Assembly: GCF_029224025.1 (NCBI RefSeq)
Contig: NZ_CP119392.1
Span: forward strand, 2,565,001-2,629,000
Direction: 5' to 3'
DNA length: 64,000 bases
Origin: Rhodanobacter sp. AS-Z3
Lineage (GTDB): Bacteria > Pseudomonadota > Gammaproteobacteria > Xanthomonadales > Rhodanobacteraceae
Part shown: piece after piece, positions 1 to 12,955 of the stretch
Layout of the letters: every line of letters starts with the position of its first letter
Numbering within the stretch: position 1 is the stretch's first letter
Made by a program: the position numbers and the translations under genes
The notes under the pieces: generated by a model
The model's database searches: none
The model's input: only the letters and a program-made list of their open reading frames with translations
Told to the model about the DNA's origin: nothing

Positions 1-204
1 GCGCCGCCCCGTGCTCACGCCCAGCCACGCGGTCACACCACCCAGCAACCAGCCGATCACCACGGCGACCAGCAAGGCAGCACCCTTAGGCAGTTGCAGC
101 TGTGCAAAGCCGAGGTCGTAGGCAACCATGTCGGCGTTGAGCGCGCCCAGCACGATGCCGGCGGCGATGAAAAGCACGAGAAGGATGATGGCAGGCAGTC
201 GCAT
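1..204 (-). CDS. lapA: LapA-domain inner-membrane protein (partial)
   Basis: The 68 visible codons run off the left edge, so only the N-terminal part is present. They encode two hydrophobic segments (about residues 3-21 and 41-60) around a short polar loop containing an N-A-D motif. That is the layout of the LapA/DUF1049 family, small inner-membrane proteins linked in E. coli to LPS assembly control through LapB. The start is the ATG at 204, which precedes the first hydrophobic stretch directly. It lies downstream of ihfB on the same strand, an arrangement common in gammaproteobacteria (rpsA-ihfB-lapA-lapB). The terminator between ihfB and lapA suggests that lapA has its own promoter or depends on read-through. 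Confidence 0.8.
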   Translation of the reverse strand, partial: MRLPAIILLVLFIAAGIVLGALNADMVAYDLGFAQLQLPKGAALLVAVVIGWLLGGVTAWLGVSTGRR

Positions 205-302
205 CACGCGACTTTACCCGATTGACCGTGACTGGCACAGGCAGTGGCACCGTTCCATGCGGTAATGATTCATGCTGACGTTCCAGAGGCGTGCCCGGCA
301 GC

Positions 303-340
303 AAATAAAAAGGCAGACCGACTTGCGTCGTCTGCCTTTG
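303..340 (-). terminator. Intrinsic terminator of ihfB
   Basis: A perfect 10-bp stem (309-318 with 330-339) is followed on the minus strand by a T-rich run. It sits 29 bases past the ihfB stop codon. Confidence 0.85.
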
Positions 341-368
341 GTAACGTCTTTTTCGCTCAATCACCCGA

Positions 369-668
369 TCAGGCGGTGACCTGGTCCAGATCCTGATTGA
401 CGCGTTCGCGCAATTCCTTGCCCGGTTTGAAATGTGGAACATGCTTGCCAGGCAAGGCCACGGCTTCGCCGGTCTTCGGGTTGCGCCCCATGCGCGGTGG
501 CCGGTAGTGCAAGGCAAAACTGCCGAAACCACGCACCTCAATACGCTCACCATGAGCCAGGGCATGGCTCATCTGTTCGATGACGCTCTTGACAGCCATC
601 TCGACATCGGCAAACGCAAGATGGGTCTGACGCCTGGCCAGCGCCTCGATCAATTCGGATTTAGTCAT
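369..668 (-). CDS. ihfB: Integration host factor subunit beta
   Basis: This 99-residue protein begins [10 protein letters not shown] and has the HU/IHF DNA-bending fold. The signature stretch [21 protein letters not shown] carries the DNA-intercalating proline arm. Beta-subunit identity is supported by its place after rpsA. With IhfA it bends DNA at promoters, replication origins and phage att sites. An ATG 39 bases further upstream is in frame, but it would add residues absent from the family, so the start at 668 is used. It is followed by a strong intrinsic terminator. Confidence 0.95.
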   Translation of the reverse strand: MTKSELIEALARRQTHLAFADVEMAVKSVIEQMSHALAHGERIEVRGFGSFALHYRPPRMGRNPKTGEAVALPGKHVPHFKPGKELRERVNQDLDQVTA

Positions 669-695
669 GGGCCCCAATGTCCGTGACGTGAAACA

Positions 696-718
696 GCGGG
701 GCGGCAAAGCCGCCCCGC
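696..718 (-). terminator. Hairpin between rpsA and ihfB
   Basis: A perfect 10-bp GC stem (696-705 with 709-718) with a 3-base loop follows the rpsA stop. The run after it on the minus strand is only weakly T-rich (TGTTTC), so termination is probably partial and may allow read-through into ihfB. Confidence 0.55.
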
Positions 719-738
719 GTCAGACTGATGCAATGCGA

Positions 739-2412
739 TCAATCGGCCTTGTTGAACTGCTCTTTGAGCAGCGCGCCAAGCTTGGTCGTACCGCTGGCGG
801 CGGACGAGTAATCGACCGTCGTATCCGGCACATCTTCCTCGTCCTTGGCGCGAATCGAGAGCGCCAGCTGGCGACCCTTGCGATCCATACCCGTGAACTT
901 GGCTTCAACCGCGTCGCCCACCTTCAGATGCAACGTGGCATCTTCGATACGCTCCTTGGCAATGTCGTTGGCACGCAGGTAACCCTCGACGCCCTCGCCC
1001 AGATCGATCACGGCGCCCTTCGCATCGACTTCCTTGACGGTGCCGTTGACGATCGTGCCGCGCGGATTCGCTGCCATGAACTGGCCGAACGGATCCTGCT
1101 CCATCTGCTTGATGCCGAGCGAGATGCGCTCGCGCTCTGGATCAACCGCCAGCACCACGGCCTCGATCTCGTCGCCCTTCTTGAAGTTGCGAACCAGATC
1201 TTCGCCGGACATCTGCCACGAGATATCGGACAGGTGCACCAGACCGTCGATACCGCCGTCCAGGCCGATGAACACACCGAAGTCGGTGATCGACTTGATC
1301 TGACCGGAAACCTTGTCGCCCTTCTTGTGCATCGCTGCGAAGGCTTCCCACGGGTTCGAGCGGGTCTGCTTGATACCCAGCGAGATGCGGCGACGCTCCT
1401 CGTCCACGTCCAGCACGGTGACTTCGGTTTCGTCACCGACCTGAACCACCTTGGCCGGGTTGACGTTCTTGTTGGTCCAATCCATTTCGGACACGTGCAC
1501 CAGGCCTTCCACGCCCGGCTCGATCTCGACGAAGCAGCCGTAATCAGTGACGTTGGAAACCTTGCCGAACAGACGGCTGCCGACCGGGTAGCGGCGGGCA
1601 ATGGCGACCCACGGGTCGTCGCCCAGCTGCTTCAGGCCCAGCGAAACGCGGTTGCGCTCCTTGTCGTACTTCAGCACGCGCACGTCCAGCTCGTCGCCAA
1701 CATTGACGACTTCGGACGGATGACGCACGCGCTTCCACGCCATATCGGTGATGTGCAGCAGGCCGTCGATGCCGCCCAGGTCCACGAATGCGCCGTAATC
1801 GGTGAGGTTCTTCACCACACCCTTGACGACGGCACCCTCGGTCAGGCGCTCAAGCAGCTGCTCACGCTCGGCGGAGAACTCGGTCTCGACAACGGCGCGG
1901 CGGCTGACCACCACGTTGTTGCGCTTGCGATCGAGCTTGATGATCTTGAACTCGAGTTCCTTGCCCTCGAGGTAGGTCGGCTCGCGCACCGGGCGCACGT
2001 CGACCAGCGAACCGGGCAGGAACGCGCGAACGTCCTTGATGTCGACGGTGAAACCGCCCTTCACCTTGCCCGAGATCATGCCCTTGATCGTTTCTTCCTT
2101 GTCGAACGCCTGCTCGAGGTCGTCCCACACCATCGAGCGCTTGGCCTTCTCGCGCGACAGCTTGGTCTCGCCGAAACCGTCTTCCAAAGCTTCGAGGGCT
2201 ACCTTCACCTCGTCGCCTACCTGCACTTCCAGCACACCTTCCTCGTTCTTGAACTGCTCGATCGGGACGATGCCTTCGCTCTTCAGGCCAGCGTTGATCA
2301 CGACGACGTCGTTGCGGATTTCCACAACGATACCGGTGACGATGGCGCCGGGCTTCAGCTTGGAAATAGCGCCTTGGCTCTGTTCAAACAGTTCGGCAAA
2401 ACTTTCAGTCAT
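739..2412 (-). CDS. rpsA: 30S ribosomal protein S1
   Basis: This 557-residue protein is the standard length for proteobacterial S1 and consists of six tandem S1 RNA-binding domains. Repeats of the type G.V..I.D.GVFI.L.GG.DGLVH.SD are visible in domains 3 to 6; the first two domains form the ribosome-binding part. S1 unwinds and docks mRNA on the 30S subunit. The gene lies between cmk and ihfB, the usual cmk-rpsA-ihfB order. About 175 bases separate it from cmk, including a cmk terminator, so rpsA very likely has its own promoter and an autoregulatory leader. Confidence 0.98.
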   Translation of the reverse strand: MTESFAELFEQSQGAISKLKPGAIVTGIVVEIRNDVVVINAGLKSEGIVPIEQFKNEEGVLEVQVGDEVKVALEALEDGFGETKLSREKAKRSMVWDDLEQAFDKEETIKGMISGKVKGGFTVDIKDVRAFLPGSLVDVRPVREPTYLEGKELEFKIIKLDRKRNNVVVSRRAVVETEFSAEREQLLERLTEGAVVKGVVKNLTDYGAFVDLGGIDGLLHITDMAWKRVRHPSEVVNVGDELDVRVLKYDKERNRVSLGLKQLGDDPWVAIARRYPVGSRLFGKVSNVTDYGCFVEIEPGVEGLVHVSEMDWTNKNVNPAKVVQVGDETEVTVLDVDEERRRISLGIKQTRSNPWEAFAAMHKKGDKVSGQIKSITDFGVFIGLDGGIDGLVHLSDISWQMSGEDLVRNFKKGDEIEAVVLAVDPERERISLGIKQMEQDPFGQFMAANPRGTIVNGTVKEVDAKGAVIDLGEGVEGYLRANDIAKERIEDATLHLKVGDAVEAKFTGMDRKGRQLALSIRAKDEEDVPDTTVDYSSAASGTTKLGALLKEQFNKAD

Positions 2413-2545
2413 GTTGATTCCATAGTGGGAAAGGATCGTGGTTCATTGCGCTGGAATGGTTGATGCGCGAACTTCGGATCCACCGGTTGAGGGTGTATGA
2501 GGTGGTTCTTCGAGGGAACCGACCGTCATCACCGTTGGCCAAAAC

Positions 2546-2563
2546 CCCCTGCCGAGGCAGGGG
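2546..2563 (-). terminator. Terminator-like hairpin after cmk
   Basis: An 8-bp stem (2546-2553 with 2556-2563) is followed on the minus strand by GTTTTGG. It sits just past the cmk stop and upstream of rpsA. Confidence 0.55.
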
Positions 2564-2587
2564 CACAAAAACCGCCGCGTAGCCCGT

Positions 2588-3265
2588 TCAGGGCCGCACG
2601 ACGGCAAATACTTTCGCAACGACTTCGTCGATGCCCATGCCGGTGGTATCTACCAGCAAGGCGTCATCGGCGGGCTTGAGCGGCGCAACGGTGCGCGATG
2701 CATCGCGACTGTCACGCGCTTCAATTTCGCGCTGAAGGCCAGCCAGTGTAACGCTGAGTCCCTTTTCCTTCAACTGCTTATAGCGCCTTTTCGCCCGTTC
2801 GGCGGCACTGGCGGTGAGGAAAACCTTGTACGCGGCGTCCGGAAAGATCACCGTGCCCATGTCGCGCCCGTCGGCCACCAGCCCCGGTGACTTGCGAAAG
2901 CCCAGTTGCAGCGCTACCAGGGCTTCGCGCACCGGCGGCATCGAGGCAATCGCCGACGCGGCGGCCCCGGCGGTTTCGGTGCGCAATTCGTCGGTGGCAT
3001 CATGGCCGTTGACGACAACCCGGGTCTCACCGCCATCCGCTGCTGCCCGGAAATGGATCTTGGTGTTCTGCGCACAGCGCGTCATGGCTTGCTCGTCGGA
3101 CAGGTCCAGTCCGGCCATGCCGGCGGCGTATCCCACGGCGCGATAAAGAGCCCCAGAGTCCAGCAATCGCCAGCCCAGCCGTTCGGCAACCAGTGCACTG
3201 ATGGTGCCTTTGCCCGAGCCCGACGGTCCGTCGATGGTGAGTACGGGGACGGGGGTATGGCTCAT
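2588..3265 (-). CDS. cmk: Cytidylate kinase
   Basis: A 225-residue P-loop kinase with GPSGSGKGT at about residues 13-21, a nucleoside-binding segment (DSGALYR) and the [13 protein letters not shown] motif typical of CMP/dCMP kinases. It phosphorylates CMP and dCMP with ATP for nucleotide recycling and DNA precursor supply. The start at 3265 (MSHTPVP) is chosen because the P-loop then falls at the family's usual position; an in-frame ATG 30 bases upstream is less likely. It is the first gene of the minus-strand cmk-rpsA-ihfB block. Confidence 0.96.
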   Translation of the reverse strand: MSHTPVPVLTIDGPSGSGKGTISALVAERLGWRLLDSGALYRAVGYAAGMAGLDLSDEQAMTRCAQNTKIHFRAAADGGETRVVVNGHDATDELRTETAGAAASAIASMPPVREALVALQLGFRKSPGLVADGRDMGTVIFPDAAYKVFLTASAAERAKRRYKQLKEKGLSVTLAGLQREIEARDSRDASRTVAPLKPADDALLVDTTGMGIDEVVAKVFAVVRP

Positions 3266-3374
3266 GGCGTGATCCTGGCTAAACGGCAAAGGCACAGTTT
3301 AACGCGTTGACCCCACCCCGGACGCGTGCTATCTAGCCCACTCCACCGGTTTGCAAGCGTTGTCGAACTGACTT

Positions 3375-5739
<2,365 letters not shown>

Positions 5740-5796
5740 AAGGATGACGCGCCAGCACTGCCGTTGTTGGTTGACAGCGGCGGTGCTGGCCGAGAA

Positions 5797-5921
5797 AGAA
5801 AAGCGCCCCGCAGGTGAGACGCATCAACGTGGGTTCAGGGGGGGAGTTGAACCAGACGTCGTATTTAGCGTCGCTGCGGGGCGCGGGCCGCCGCCACTAG
5901 GGGGAGGGGAAGTGGCGGGAC
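5797..5921 (-). ncRNA. Candidate trans-acting sRNA with two C-rich loops
   Basis: Read on the minus strand, this roughly 125-base region forms two hairpins whose loops are nearly pure C. Stem 1 is 5891-5898 with 5911-5918, with loop TCCCCTCCCCCT. Stem 2 is 5832-5837 with 5848-5853, with loop ACTCCCCCCC, nested inside stems 5818-5822/5868-5872 and 5803-5813/5874-5884. The outermost 11-bp stem is followed by TTTTCTTTCT, an intrinsic terminator. C-rich exposed loops that pair with G-rich ribosome-binding sites are known from sX13 of Xanthomonas; membership of that family is inferred. It lies in the gap between fadH and the LysR gene and no ORF explains it. Confidence 0.6.
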
Positions 5922-5927
5922 AGGGCT

Positions 5928-5957
5928 ATTTTATGATCGACTCAATAAAGTATCTAA
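5928..5957 (-). promoter_or_regulatory. Candidate sigma-70 promoter for the C-rich sRNA
   Basis: On the minus strand a -35-like TTAGAT (5952-5957) and a -10-like TAAAAT (5928-5933) are separated by 18 bases. They would start transcription near 5921, just before the first C-rich hairpin. This AT-rich stretch is also upstream of the LysR gene on the other strand. Confidence 0.4.
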
Positions 5958-5993
5958 TATATATTTCGCGACTCATTAATTTGATTTCGCTAT

Positions 5994-6905
5994 ATGTTCG
6001 ATCTTCGCCAATTGCGCTACTTCGTGGCTGTCGCTGAAGAACTGAGCTTCACCCGCGCAGCTTTGCGCCTGCACTTGTCTCAGCCGCCCCTGTCCCAGCA
6101 GGTCCGCGCGCTCGAGGAGGACCTTGGGGTCCGTCTGCTGGAGCGGACCAAGCGACATGTCGAGTTGACTGAACCCGGTCGGGTTTTCCTCGACCAGGCG
6201 CGACAAATTCTCGCCAAGGCGGATGAAGCTCGCAGCCAGGTCACTGCTGCCGCCGCGGGATACAGCGGCCAGTTGCGTCTGGCTTACAGCGTATCAGTCT
6301 CGTTTCATCCAGCGCTGCCGCAGGCGCTGCTTCGTTACAGCCAGATCGCCCCCCGGGTCGCATTGCAGTTGAGCGAAATGTATACCGAACCTCAGTATGC
6401 AGCCCTTTTGGGCGGTCAGATCGATGTCGGCTTCGTTCGTGACGTGCCGGCGCATCCACAAGCGGCACGCAGCGTACGGCTGAATGTGATCGACCGCGAA
6501 CCATTGTTGCTGGCACTGCCCATCGGCCATCCGTTGGCTGGGCGTAGCAGCCTGCACCTGGCCGAGGTCGCCGGTGATGCGTTTGTCTCGCAACCGCGAC
6601 AACTGGTAGCGACCCTTTACGACCGGCTGGTAAAACTGGCGACCCGGGCGGGCTTTCAGCCCACGATCATTCAGCACGCTCAACAGATCAACGGCTTGTT
6701 GGCACTGGTTGCCGGTGGTTTGGGCTTGGCACTGGTACCGGCCAGCATGCGCGTGGTGCGTCTGGCAGGGGTAAGCTACGTGCCCCTGGAGGACGCCGAT
6801 GCCTATCTGTTACTGGCGTTGGCCTCGCGCGCGCAGGACACCTCACCGGTGCTGCAGCAGTTCCTGGCCACGGTCGCCGAGACGGCTCTTACACCGGGCT
6901 TGTGA
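5994..6905 (+). CDS. LysR-family transcriptional regulator
   Basis: A 303-residue protein with the LysR winged helix-turn-helix at residues 2-60 (MFDLRQLRYFVAVAEELSF, then LSQPPLSQQVRALEEDLGV), a linker helix, and a periplasmic-binding-protein-like effector domain from about residue 90. The ligand cannot be told from the sequence. The N-terminus resembles regulators of aromatic catabolism of the BenM/CatM type, but no catabolic genes are adjacent. No good Shine-Dalgarno is seen before the ATG. It is divergent from the candidate C-rich sRNA, so the two share an upstream region. Confidence 0.9.
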   Translation: MFDLRQLRYFVAVAEELSFTRAALRLHLSQPPLSQQVRALEEDLGVRLLERTKRHVELTEPGRVFLDQARQILAKADEARSQVTAAAAGYSGQLRLAYSVSVSFHPALPQALLRYSQIAPRVALQLSEMYTEPQYAALLGGQIDVGFVRDVPAHPQAARSVRLNVIDREPLLLALPIGHPLAGRSSLHLAEVAGDAFVSQPRQLVATLYDRLVKLATRAGFQPTIIQHAQQINGLLALVAGGLGLALVPASMRVVRLAGVSYVPLEDADAYLLLALASRAQDTSPVLQQFLATVAETALTPGL

Positions 6906-6968
6906 GAAGCGCTTCATGTGGTTACACTTGCGAGCTTACTTTATTCTTTTTAGTGTCAGGAGCTGGCC

Positions 6969-7094
6969 GTGAAGGTGCTTAACTCTTTGAAGTCCGCCAA
7001 GGCGCGGCATCGCGACTGCAAGGTTGTTCGCCGTCGTGGCAAGGTGTTCGTGATCTGCAAGAGCAACCCCCGTTTCAAGGCTCGTCAGCGCTGA
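6969..7094 (+). CDS. rpmJ: 50S ribosomal protein L36 (type B, 41 residues)
   Basis: This small gene encodes 41 residues starting [19 protein letters not shown] and ending [12 protein letters not shown], which is L36. The start is GTG at 6969, preceded by an AGGAG ribosome-binding site 7-8 bases upstream. Of the four zinc ligands in the C+ form of L36 (C-C-C-H), only two cysteines remain, so this is the zinc-independent or reduced-zinc form with the insertion typical of type B. It stands alone and ends in a strong terminator. Confidence 0.93.
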   Translation: MKVLNSLKSAKARHRDCKVVRRRGKVFVICKSNPRFKARQR

Positions 7095-7118
7095 GTCACG
7101 GCGCATTGGCGACACGAG

Positions 7119-7146
7119 GAAGGCCGCGAAAGCGGCCTTTTTTGTG
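7119..7146 (+). terminator. Intrinsic terminator of rpmJ
   Basis: A 7-bp stem (7121-7127 with 7132-7138) with a GAAA tetraloop, followed by six T on the plus strand. Confidence 0.9.
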
Positions 7147-7203
7147 TCTTTCGCTGGCGTGGAAGGCTTCGACGGGGTCGACCCGCCAAAGCCTTCCCTG
7201 CGC

Positions 7204-7680
7204 TTACTCGTAACGCACGCCAGTGATTTCGTAATGCTTGACGCCGTTCGGCGCCGTGAATTCGAGGCTGTCACCTTCATGCTTGCCGATCAGCGCCCGC
7301 GCAATCGGGGATGACACGGCAATCAAACTCAGCTTTATATCGGCTTCAAGATCGCCCACGATCTGGTAAGTCACCGCCGCACCGCTGTCTTCGTCTTCCA
7401 GATTCACGATTGCACCAAAGACAACGCGCTTGCCCGGATTCAACTTGGCGACATCGATCACTTCGGCGTTCGACAACAAGGCTTCCAGTTGGGCGATTCG
7501 CCCTTCGGTGAAGCTCTGCAGCTCACGCGCCGCGTGATACTCGGCATTTTCTTTCAGATCGCCATGCGCGCGGGCTTCGGCAATCGCCGCGATGATACGT
7601 GGGCGATCAACCGACTTCAGTTTTTCAAGCTCGGCGCGCAGGCGCTCAGAGCCGGTTTTGGTGACGGGTGGGCGACTCAT
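7204..7680 (-). CDS. greA: Transcription elongation factor GreA
   Basis: A 158-residue protein with an N-terminal antiparallel coiled coil and a C-terminal FKBP-like domain. The coil tip carries the acidic catalytic pair in [13 protein letters not shown] (D41, E44), which promotes cleavage of backtracked RNA in the RNA polymerase secondary channel. The start ATG overlaps the carB stop by four bases (ATGA), so the two are translationally coupled. It is the last gene of a carA-carB-greA operon. GreB is excluded because the tip loop and length fit GreA. Confidence 0.95.
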   Translation of the reverse strand: MSRPPVTKTGSERLRAELEKLKSVDRPRIIAAIAEARAHGDLKENAEYHAARELQSFTEGRIAQLEALLSNAEVIDVAKLNPGKRVVFGAIVNLEDEDSGAAVTYQIVGDLEADIKLSLIAVSSPIARALIGKHEGDSLEFTAPNGVKHYEITGVRYE

Positions 7681-10600
7681 GCGTTGAGCTCCTTGTGCAG
7701 TTCCTGCAGGCTGTGCACTTCGCCATCGCTATGGAAATCGAGCGAATGGACGAGTGCGCGCGCGCCGGCCACGGTGGTGGAATAGGTGACGCGATGCTGC
7801 AGCGCCTCGCGTCGGATCGAGAACGAATCGGCGATCGCCTGTTTGCCCTCGGTAGTGTTGACGATATATGCGATCTCGCCGTTCTTGATCAGGTCGACGA
7901 TATGCGGACGCCCTTCCAGCACTTTGTTGATGCGTTCGCAGACCACCCCGTGTTCGCCCAAATAGCTCGCCGTGCCGGATGTCGCCACCAGGCTGAAACC
8001 GCGCGCAATGATCTCTTTGGCCACCGGCAGCAGCCGATCCTTGTCACCGTCGCGAACGGACAGGAACGCCTTGCCGACGATGAGCGTCTTGATCCCGGCG
8101 GCCTCGTGACCCCGTGCAAAGGCGGCGCCGAAGCTGCGGCCCACGCCCATCACTTCACCCGTGGAACGCATCTCGGGCCCGAGAATCGGATCGACGTTCT
8201 GGAACTTCAGGAACGGGAAGATCGCTTCCTTCACGGAGTAGTACGACGGAATCACTTCGCGAGTGGCACCGAGGCTGGCAAGCGATTTGCCGGCCATCAC
8301 ACGCGCCGCCACCTTGGCCAACGGTACGCCGGTGGCCTTGGAAACGAACGGTACGGTACGCGAGGCACGGGGATTCACTTCCAGCACGAACACGGTGTCG
8401 CCCTGGATCGCGAACTGGGTGTTCATCAAGCCGATGACCTTCAACTCCTTCGCCATCGCGGTGACCTGGCGGCGCAACTCGTCCTGGATCTGCGGGCTAA
8501 GTGAATACGGCGGCAGCGAGCAGGACGAGTCGCCCGAATGCACGCCGGCCTCTTCAATGTGTTCCATGATGCCGCCGATCAACGCGTTGCCCTCGGCGTC
8601 GGCGATCACGTCCACGTCGACTTCCACGGCGTGGTCGAGGAAGCGATCCAGCAGCACCGGCGAATCGTTTGAAACCTTCACCGCGTCGCGGATATAACGC
8701 GACAGATCGGCGTCGTCGTGCACCACTTCCATCGCCCGGCCACCAAGCACGTAGCTTGGACGGACCACCAGCGGATAGCCGATCTCGCGGGCCAATGCCA
8801 AGGCCTCGTCGGCGTTGCGCGCCGTGCGGTTTGGCGGCTGCTTCAGGCCGATCTTCTCGATCATCTGCTGGAAGCGCTCACGATCCTCGGCCAAATCGAT
8901 CGAGTCGGGACTGGTACCGATGATCGGCACGCCGGCCGCCTCCAGTGCGCGCGCCAGTTTCAGCGGCGTCTGCCCGCCGTACTGCACGATCACGCCCTTC
9001 GGCTTCTCGACGTGCACGATCTCCAGCACGTCTTCCAGGGTCAGCGGCTCGAAGTACAGGCGGTCGGAGGTGTCGTAATCTGTCGAGACGGTTTCCGGAT
9101 TGCAGTTGACCATGATGGTTTCATAACCATCTTCGCGCAGCGCCAGCGAGGCGTGCACACAGCAGTAATCAAACTCGATGCCCTGCCCGATCCGGTTCGG
9201 GCCACCGCCCAGCACCATGATCTTGTCACGACTGGTCGGCTCGGCTTCGCATTCTTCCTCGTAGGTTGAATACATGTAGGCCGTGCTGGTGGCGAACTCG
9301 GCTGCGCAGGAATCCACCCGCTTGTACACCGGGCGAACGCCCAGCATGTGGCGTACATGGCGTATGGCGGCTTCGTCGGTGTTCAGCAACTCGGCAATAC
9401 GCGCATCGGCGAAGCCCAGTCGCTTGAGCTCACGCATGCGCTGCTCGTCCAGCGCGGTGATGCCTTGCGCCATGATCTCCGCTTCGGTCAGCACGATGTC
9501 CTCGAACGCAGCGAGGAACCATGGATCGACGCGGCTGAGGTTGAATACTTCTTCCAGCGACAAGCCCGCACGGAATGCATCAGCAAGATGGAAAACCCGG
9601 TCCGGGCGCGGCTCACGCAGTTCGCGCTTGAGCACAGCCAGCCCGTCATCGGTGCCGATATCCAGACCGGTCGGATTGAGGCCGGTTTTGCCGATCTCCA
9701 GACCACGCAAAGCCTTTTGCAGCGACTCGTGGAAGGTCCGGCCGATCGCCATGACTTCGCCGACCGACTTCATCTGCGTGGTCAGGCGCGCATCAGCAGC
9801 CGGAAATTTCTCAAACGCAAAACGTGGAATCTTGGTGACCACGTAGTCGATCGACGGCTCGAACGACGCCGGGGTCAGGCCGCCGGTGATGTCGTTCTTC
9901 AGCTCGTCCAGCGTGTAGCCCACCGCCAGCTTGGCGGCAATCTTCGCGATCGGAAAGCCGGTGGCCTTGGACGCCAGCGCCGACGAACGTGACACGCGCG
10001 GGTTCATCTCGATGACCACCACGCGACCGTCTTCGGCATTGATGCCGAACTGCACGTTGGAGCCGCCGGTATCCACGCCGATCTTCCGCAGCACCGCGAT
10101 GGACGCATCGCGCAGGCGCTGGTATTCCTTGTCGGTGAGCGTCTGCGCCGGCGCCACGGTGATCGAGTCACCGGTATGCACGCCCATCGGGTCCAGGTTT
10201 TCGATCGAGCAGACGATGATGCAGTTGTCCGCGGTATCGCGAACCACTTCCATCTCGAATTCTTTCCAGCCGAGCACCGATTCCTCAACCAGCACTTCGC
10301 TGGTCGGCGAAAGCTCAAGCCCGCGCTTGACGATCTCCTCGAATTCTTCGCGGTTGTAGGCAATGCCACCGCCGGAGCCGCCGAGCGTGAAGCTGGGTCG
10401 GATCACCGTGGGATAACCGACCTTGGCCTGGGTTACCAGCGCCTGCTCGAACGTGCGCGCAATTTCGGCCTTCGGACATTCCAGCCCGATTTCGCCCATC
10501 GCCACGCGGAACAACTCGCGATCTTCGGCCATGCGGATCGCTTCACGCTTGGCGCCGATCAGTTCGACGTTGTACTTCTCAAGCACGCCGTTATCGGCCA

Positions 10601-10904
10601 GATCCAGCGCGCAATTCAGGCCAGTTTGGCCGCCCATCGTCGGCAACACCGCGTCCGGACGCTCCTTGGCAATAATGCGCTCGACGGTCTGCCAGTTGAT
10701 CGGCTCGATGTAGACCGCGTCGGCGGTATCCGGGTCGGTCATGATCGTGGCGGGATTGGAGTTCACCAGGATCACCCGGTAACCCTCTTCCTTCAGCGCC
10801 TTGCATGCCTGCGCGCCGGAGTAGTCGAACTCGCAGGCCTGACCGATGACGATCGGGCCGGCGCCGATGATGAGAACGCTCTTGATATCGGTACGCTTAG
10901 GCAT
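7677..10904 (-). CDS. carB: Carbamoyl-phosphate synthase large subunit
   Basis: The 1075-residue protein has two homologous ATP-grasp synthetase halves: [17 protein letters not shown] at the N-terminus and [19 protein letters not shown] near the middle. A C-terminal MGS-like allosteric domain begins near residue 940. It makes carbamoyl phosphate from bicarbonate, ammonia (delivered by CarA) and two ATP, for arginine and pyrimidine synthesis. It overlaps carA by 8 bases upstream and greA by 4 bases downstream. Length and motifs are complete. Confidence 0.98.
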   Translation of the reverse strand: MPKRTDIKSVLIIGAGPIVIGQACEFDYSGAQACKALKEEGYRVILVNSNPATIMTDPDTADAVYIEPINWQTVERIIAKERPDAVLPTMGGQTGLNCALDLADNGVLEKYNVELIGAKREAIRMAEDRELFRVAMGEIGLECPKAEIARTFEQALVTQAKVGYPTVIRPSFTLGGSGGGIAYNREEFEEIVKRGLELSPTSEVLVEESVLGWKEFEMEVVRDTADNCIIVCSIENLDPMGVHTGDSITVAPAQTLTDKEYQRLRDASIAVLRKIGVDTGGSNVQFGINAEDGRVVVIEMNPRVSRSSALASKATGFPIAKIAAKLAVGYTLDELKNDITGGLTPASFEPSIDYVVTKIPRFAFEKFPAADARLTTQMKSVGEVMAIGRTFHESLQKALRGLEIGKTGLNPTGLDIGTDDGLAVLKRELREPRPDRVFHLADAFRAGLSLEEVFNLSRVDPWFLAAFEDIVLTEAEIMAQGITALDEQRMRELKRLGFADARIAELLNTDEAAIRHVRHMLGVRPVYKRVDSCAAEFATSTAYMYSTYEEECEAEPTSRDKIMVLGGGPNRIGQGIEFDYCCVHASLALREDGYETIMVNCNPETVSTDYDTSDRLYFEPLTLEDVLEIVHVEKPKGVIVQYGGQTPLKLARALEAAGVPIIGTSPDSIDLAEDRERFQQMIEKIGLKQPPNRTARNADEALALAREIGYPLVVRPSYVLGGRAMEVVHDDADLSRYIRDAVKVSNDSPVLLDRFLDHAVEVDVDVIADAEGNALIGGIMEHIEEAGVHSGDSSCSLPPYSLSPQIQDELRRQVTAMAKELKVIGLMNTQFAIQGDTVFVLEVNPRASRTVPFVSKATGVPLAKVAARVMAGKSLASLGATREVIPSYYSVKEAIFPFLKFQNVDPILGPEMRSTGEVMGVGRSFGAAFARGHEAAGIKTLIVGKAFLSVRDGDKDRLLPVAKEIIARGFSLVATSGTASYLGEHGVVCERINKVLEGRPHIVDLIKNGEIAYIVNTTEGKQAIADSFSIRREALQHRVTYSTTVAGARALVHSLDFHSDGEVHSLQELHKELNA

Positions 10905-12033
10905 GCGTGCGAGCCTCCTGCATCAGGTTGGCAAAACGTTGGAACAGATAGCCGACATCGTGCGGTCCGGGGCTTGCCTCGGGATGGCCCTGGAAGCAGA
11001 ACGCCGGGCGGTCGGTCAGCGTAAAACCCTGCAGCGAGCCGTCGAACAGCGACGTATGCGTGACCCGCACGTTGGCGGGCAACGTGGCTGGATCGACCGC
11101 AAAACCGTGATTCTGCGAGGTGATCAATACGCGGCCGTCGTCGTGATCCTTGACCGGATGGTTGGCGCCGTGGTGGCCGAACTTCATCTTCACTGTCTTG
11201 CCGCCCAGAGCCAGACCCATCAATTGATGACCGAGACAAATGCCGAACAGTGGGATCTTCGCGTCGAGGAAGCTGCGCGTCGCTTCGATCGCATAATCAC
11301 AAGCTGCGGGATCGCCCGGTCCGTTGGACAGGAAGACACCATCCGGCTTCATCGCCAGCACGTCGGCGGCCGGGGTCTGCGCCGGCACCACGGTAACCTC
11401 GCAACCCTGTTCGGCCAGCAGGCGCAGGATATTGAGCTTGCTGCCGAAGTCGTAAGCCACGACCTTGAAGCGCATGGGAGGCTGGTTGAACGCGGTGCGA
11501 TCGAGATCGTAAATGCCCTCCTTCCAGACATACGATTTGGGGGTGCTGACCACCTTGGCCAGATCCATGCCATTCAAGCCCGGGAACGCGCGCGCCCTGG
11601 CCAAGGCAGTGTCAGCGTCCGCGTGTTCGCCAGCCATGATGCAGCCAGCCAGGGCGCCCTTGGCGCGCAGGATGCGGGTCAACCGACGGGTGTCGATACC
11701 GGCAATGGCGACCGTGCCATGGCGCGTCAGGTAGTCCGGCAGACTTTCCGTGCAGCGCCAGCTGCTGGCGCGGCGCGGCACATCGCGCACGATCAGCCCG
11801 GAGGCATGCACGGCGGTGGATTCGACGTCTTCGGCATTGACGCCGGTATTGCCGATATGAGGATAGGTCAGCGTGACGATCTGGCGTGAGTACGAGGGAT
11901 CGGTGAGGATCTCCTGGTAACCGGTCATCGCGGTATTGAAAACGACTTCGCCAACGGTTTCGCCGGTGGCACCGACGGAGTGACCATGGAAAACGCTGCC
12001 GTCTTCAAGGGCCAGCAGGGCAGGAATAGGCAT
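10897..12033 (-). CDS. carA: Carbamoyl-phosphate synthase small subunit
   Basis: A 378-residue glutaminase subunit. The C-terminal class I amidotransferase domain carries the nucleophile in [15 protein letters not shown] (Cys near residue 266) and the partner histidine/glutamate in [12 protein letters not shown]. It hydrolyses glutamine and channels ammonia to CarB. The start [13 protein letters not shown] at 12033 is chosen because a purine-rich AAGGCGG lies about 8 bases upstream. The 213 bases before it hold the operon promoter; I see no clear ArgR or pyrimidine-responsive element there. Confidence 0.97.
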   Translation of the reverse strand: MPIPALLALEDGSVFHGHSVGATGETVGEVVFNTAMTGYQEILTDPSYSRQIVTLTYPHIGNTGVNAEDVESTAVHASGLIVRDVPRRASSWRCTESLPDYLTRHGTVAIAGIDTRRLTRILRAKGALAGCIMAGEHADADTALARARAFPGLNGMDLAKVVSTPKSYVWKEGIYDLDRTAFNQPPMRFKVVAYDFGSKLNILRLLAEQGCEVTVVPAQTPAADVLAMKPDGVFLSNGPGDPAACDYAIEATRSFLDAKIPLFGICLGHQLMGLALGGKTVKMKFGHHGANHPVKDHDDGRVLITSQNHGFAVDPATLPANVRVTHTSLFDGSLQGFTLTDRPAFCFQGHPEASPGPHDVGYLFQRFANLMQEARTHA

Positions 12034-12246
12034 ACGGTAACCGCCTTTTTGATGCAGCAAGATCCGCAAGCCGCACGATTGCTGGCTTGTGGGACTTGGG
12101 AAGGAAAGGATCTGGGCGGGTGGAAATGATAAGCGGCGATGTCGTTTCTGTCCACCTCACGGAACATGAATCCCTGCCATGGGTGCACTTTCCAATCTAT
12201 CGGTGGACGCTACACTAGGCCACGTTTTGCCGGAGCCCGATGTCCC

Positions 12247-12942
12247 ATGAGTGCTGCTGTCCTGCTGGATCCCGCTCGCCTCGATCGCCCGGATACCTCG
12301 GTGCAGCATCAGCCTTTCCCGTTCATGGTGGCTCACGGCCAGTTGCCGGATGAAATTCGCGGCGACCTGGATCGCGACTTTCCCCGTTATTCCAGCGCCG
12401 GTTTCTTCCCTTACGATCCGGTCGACTGCGGCCCCAGCGTCAATGCGCTGGTTCGTGACATGACCTCCCCCGCCTTCGCCCGTGCCATCGGGCAACGACT
12501 GGGTATTGAGGGTCTGGACGGCTATCCGACCCTGGTGACGGTGTGTCGCCTGCTCAACAAGCGACACGGCACCATTCACACCGACAGCAAGTCCAAGGTT
12601 GCCACGGCATTGATCTATCTGAACCAGCAGTGGCCCAACACCAGTGACGGTTGCTTGCGCTTTTTGCAACAGATCGACGACATCGACAGCGTCATCGCGC
12701 CCGAGTTGACGCCGCTTTATGGCGAGTTTGCCGTTTTCAAGCGCTGCGACAACTCCTTTCATGGACACCTGCCCTACGAGGGCGAGCGTCGGGTCATTCA
12801 AGTGGCGTGGTTGACCAGCGAGGATGAAAAGTTGCGCAAGACCCGGCGTGGCAAGTTCTCGCGCGTGTTCAAGAGCCTTTTCGGTCGACTGGATACGAAG
12901 CTCGGCGCGGGTCGGGGTCGCAACGCGTCGCATCCCGACTGA
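12247..12942 (+). CDS. 2OG-Fe(II) oxygenase (prolyl-hydroxylase-like)
   Basis: A 231-residue protein with an HxD...H iron facial triad: H111 and D113 in HTDSKSK, and the distal histidine in FHGH near residue 172. The Arg about 12 residues on would bind 2-oxoglutarate. The fold is of the prolyl 4-hydroxylase type. The C-terminal tail is basic (KTRRGKFSRVFKSLFGR) and may contact nucleic acid or membrane. It is the first gene of a plus-strand operon, 13 bases ahead of an Lgt-like membrane protein. The substrate is unknown; protein-residue or lipid hydroxylation are both possible. Confidence 0.8.
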   Translation: MSAAVLLDPARLDRPDTSVQHQPFPFMVAHGQLPDEIRGDLDRDFPRYSSAGFFPYDPVDCGPSVNALVRDMTSPAFARAIGQRLGIEGLDGYPTLVTVCRLLNKRHGTIHTDSKSKVATALIYLNQQWPNTSDGCLRFLQQIDDIDSVIAPELTPLYGEFAVFKRCDNSFHGHLPYEGERRVIQVAWLTSEDEKLRKTRRGKFSRVFKSLFGRLDTKLGAGRGRNASHPD

Positions 12943-12955
12943 TGCCACGCTGCCG

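Noticed and set aside
667..2463. 598-codon open frame on the plus strand across rpsA
   Set aside because: It is antisense to rpsA; its protein is low-complexity (His/Leu/Asp/Arg-rich), the mirror of S1 codon use in a high-GC gene.
7668..11889. Several long plus-strand open frames opposite carA and carB
   Set aside because: No recognisable protein features or ribosome-binding sites; they are antisense shadows of the two carbamoyl-phosphate synthase genes.
12034..12246. Pyrimidine or arginine control element before carA
   Set aside because: No convincing ArgR box, attenuator hairpin or T run is visible; the stretch was left unannotated apart from being promoter-bearing by position.
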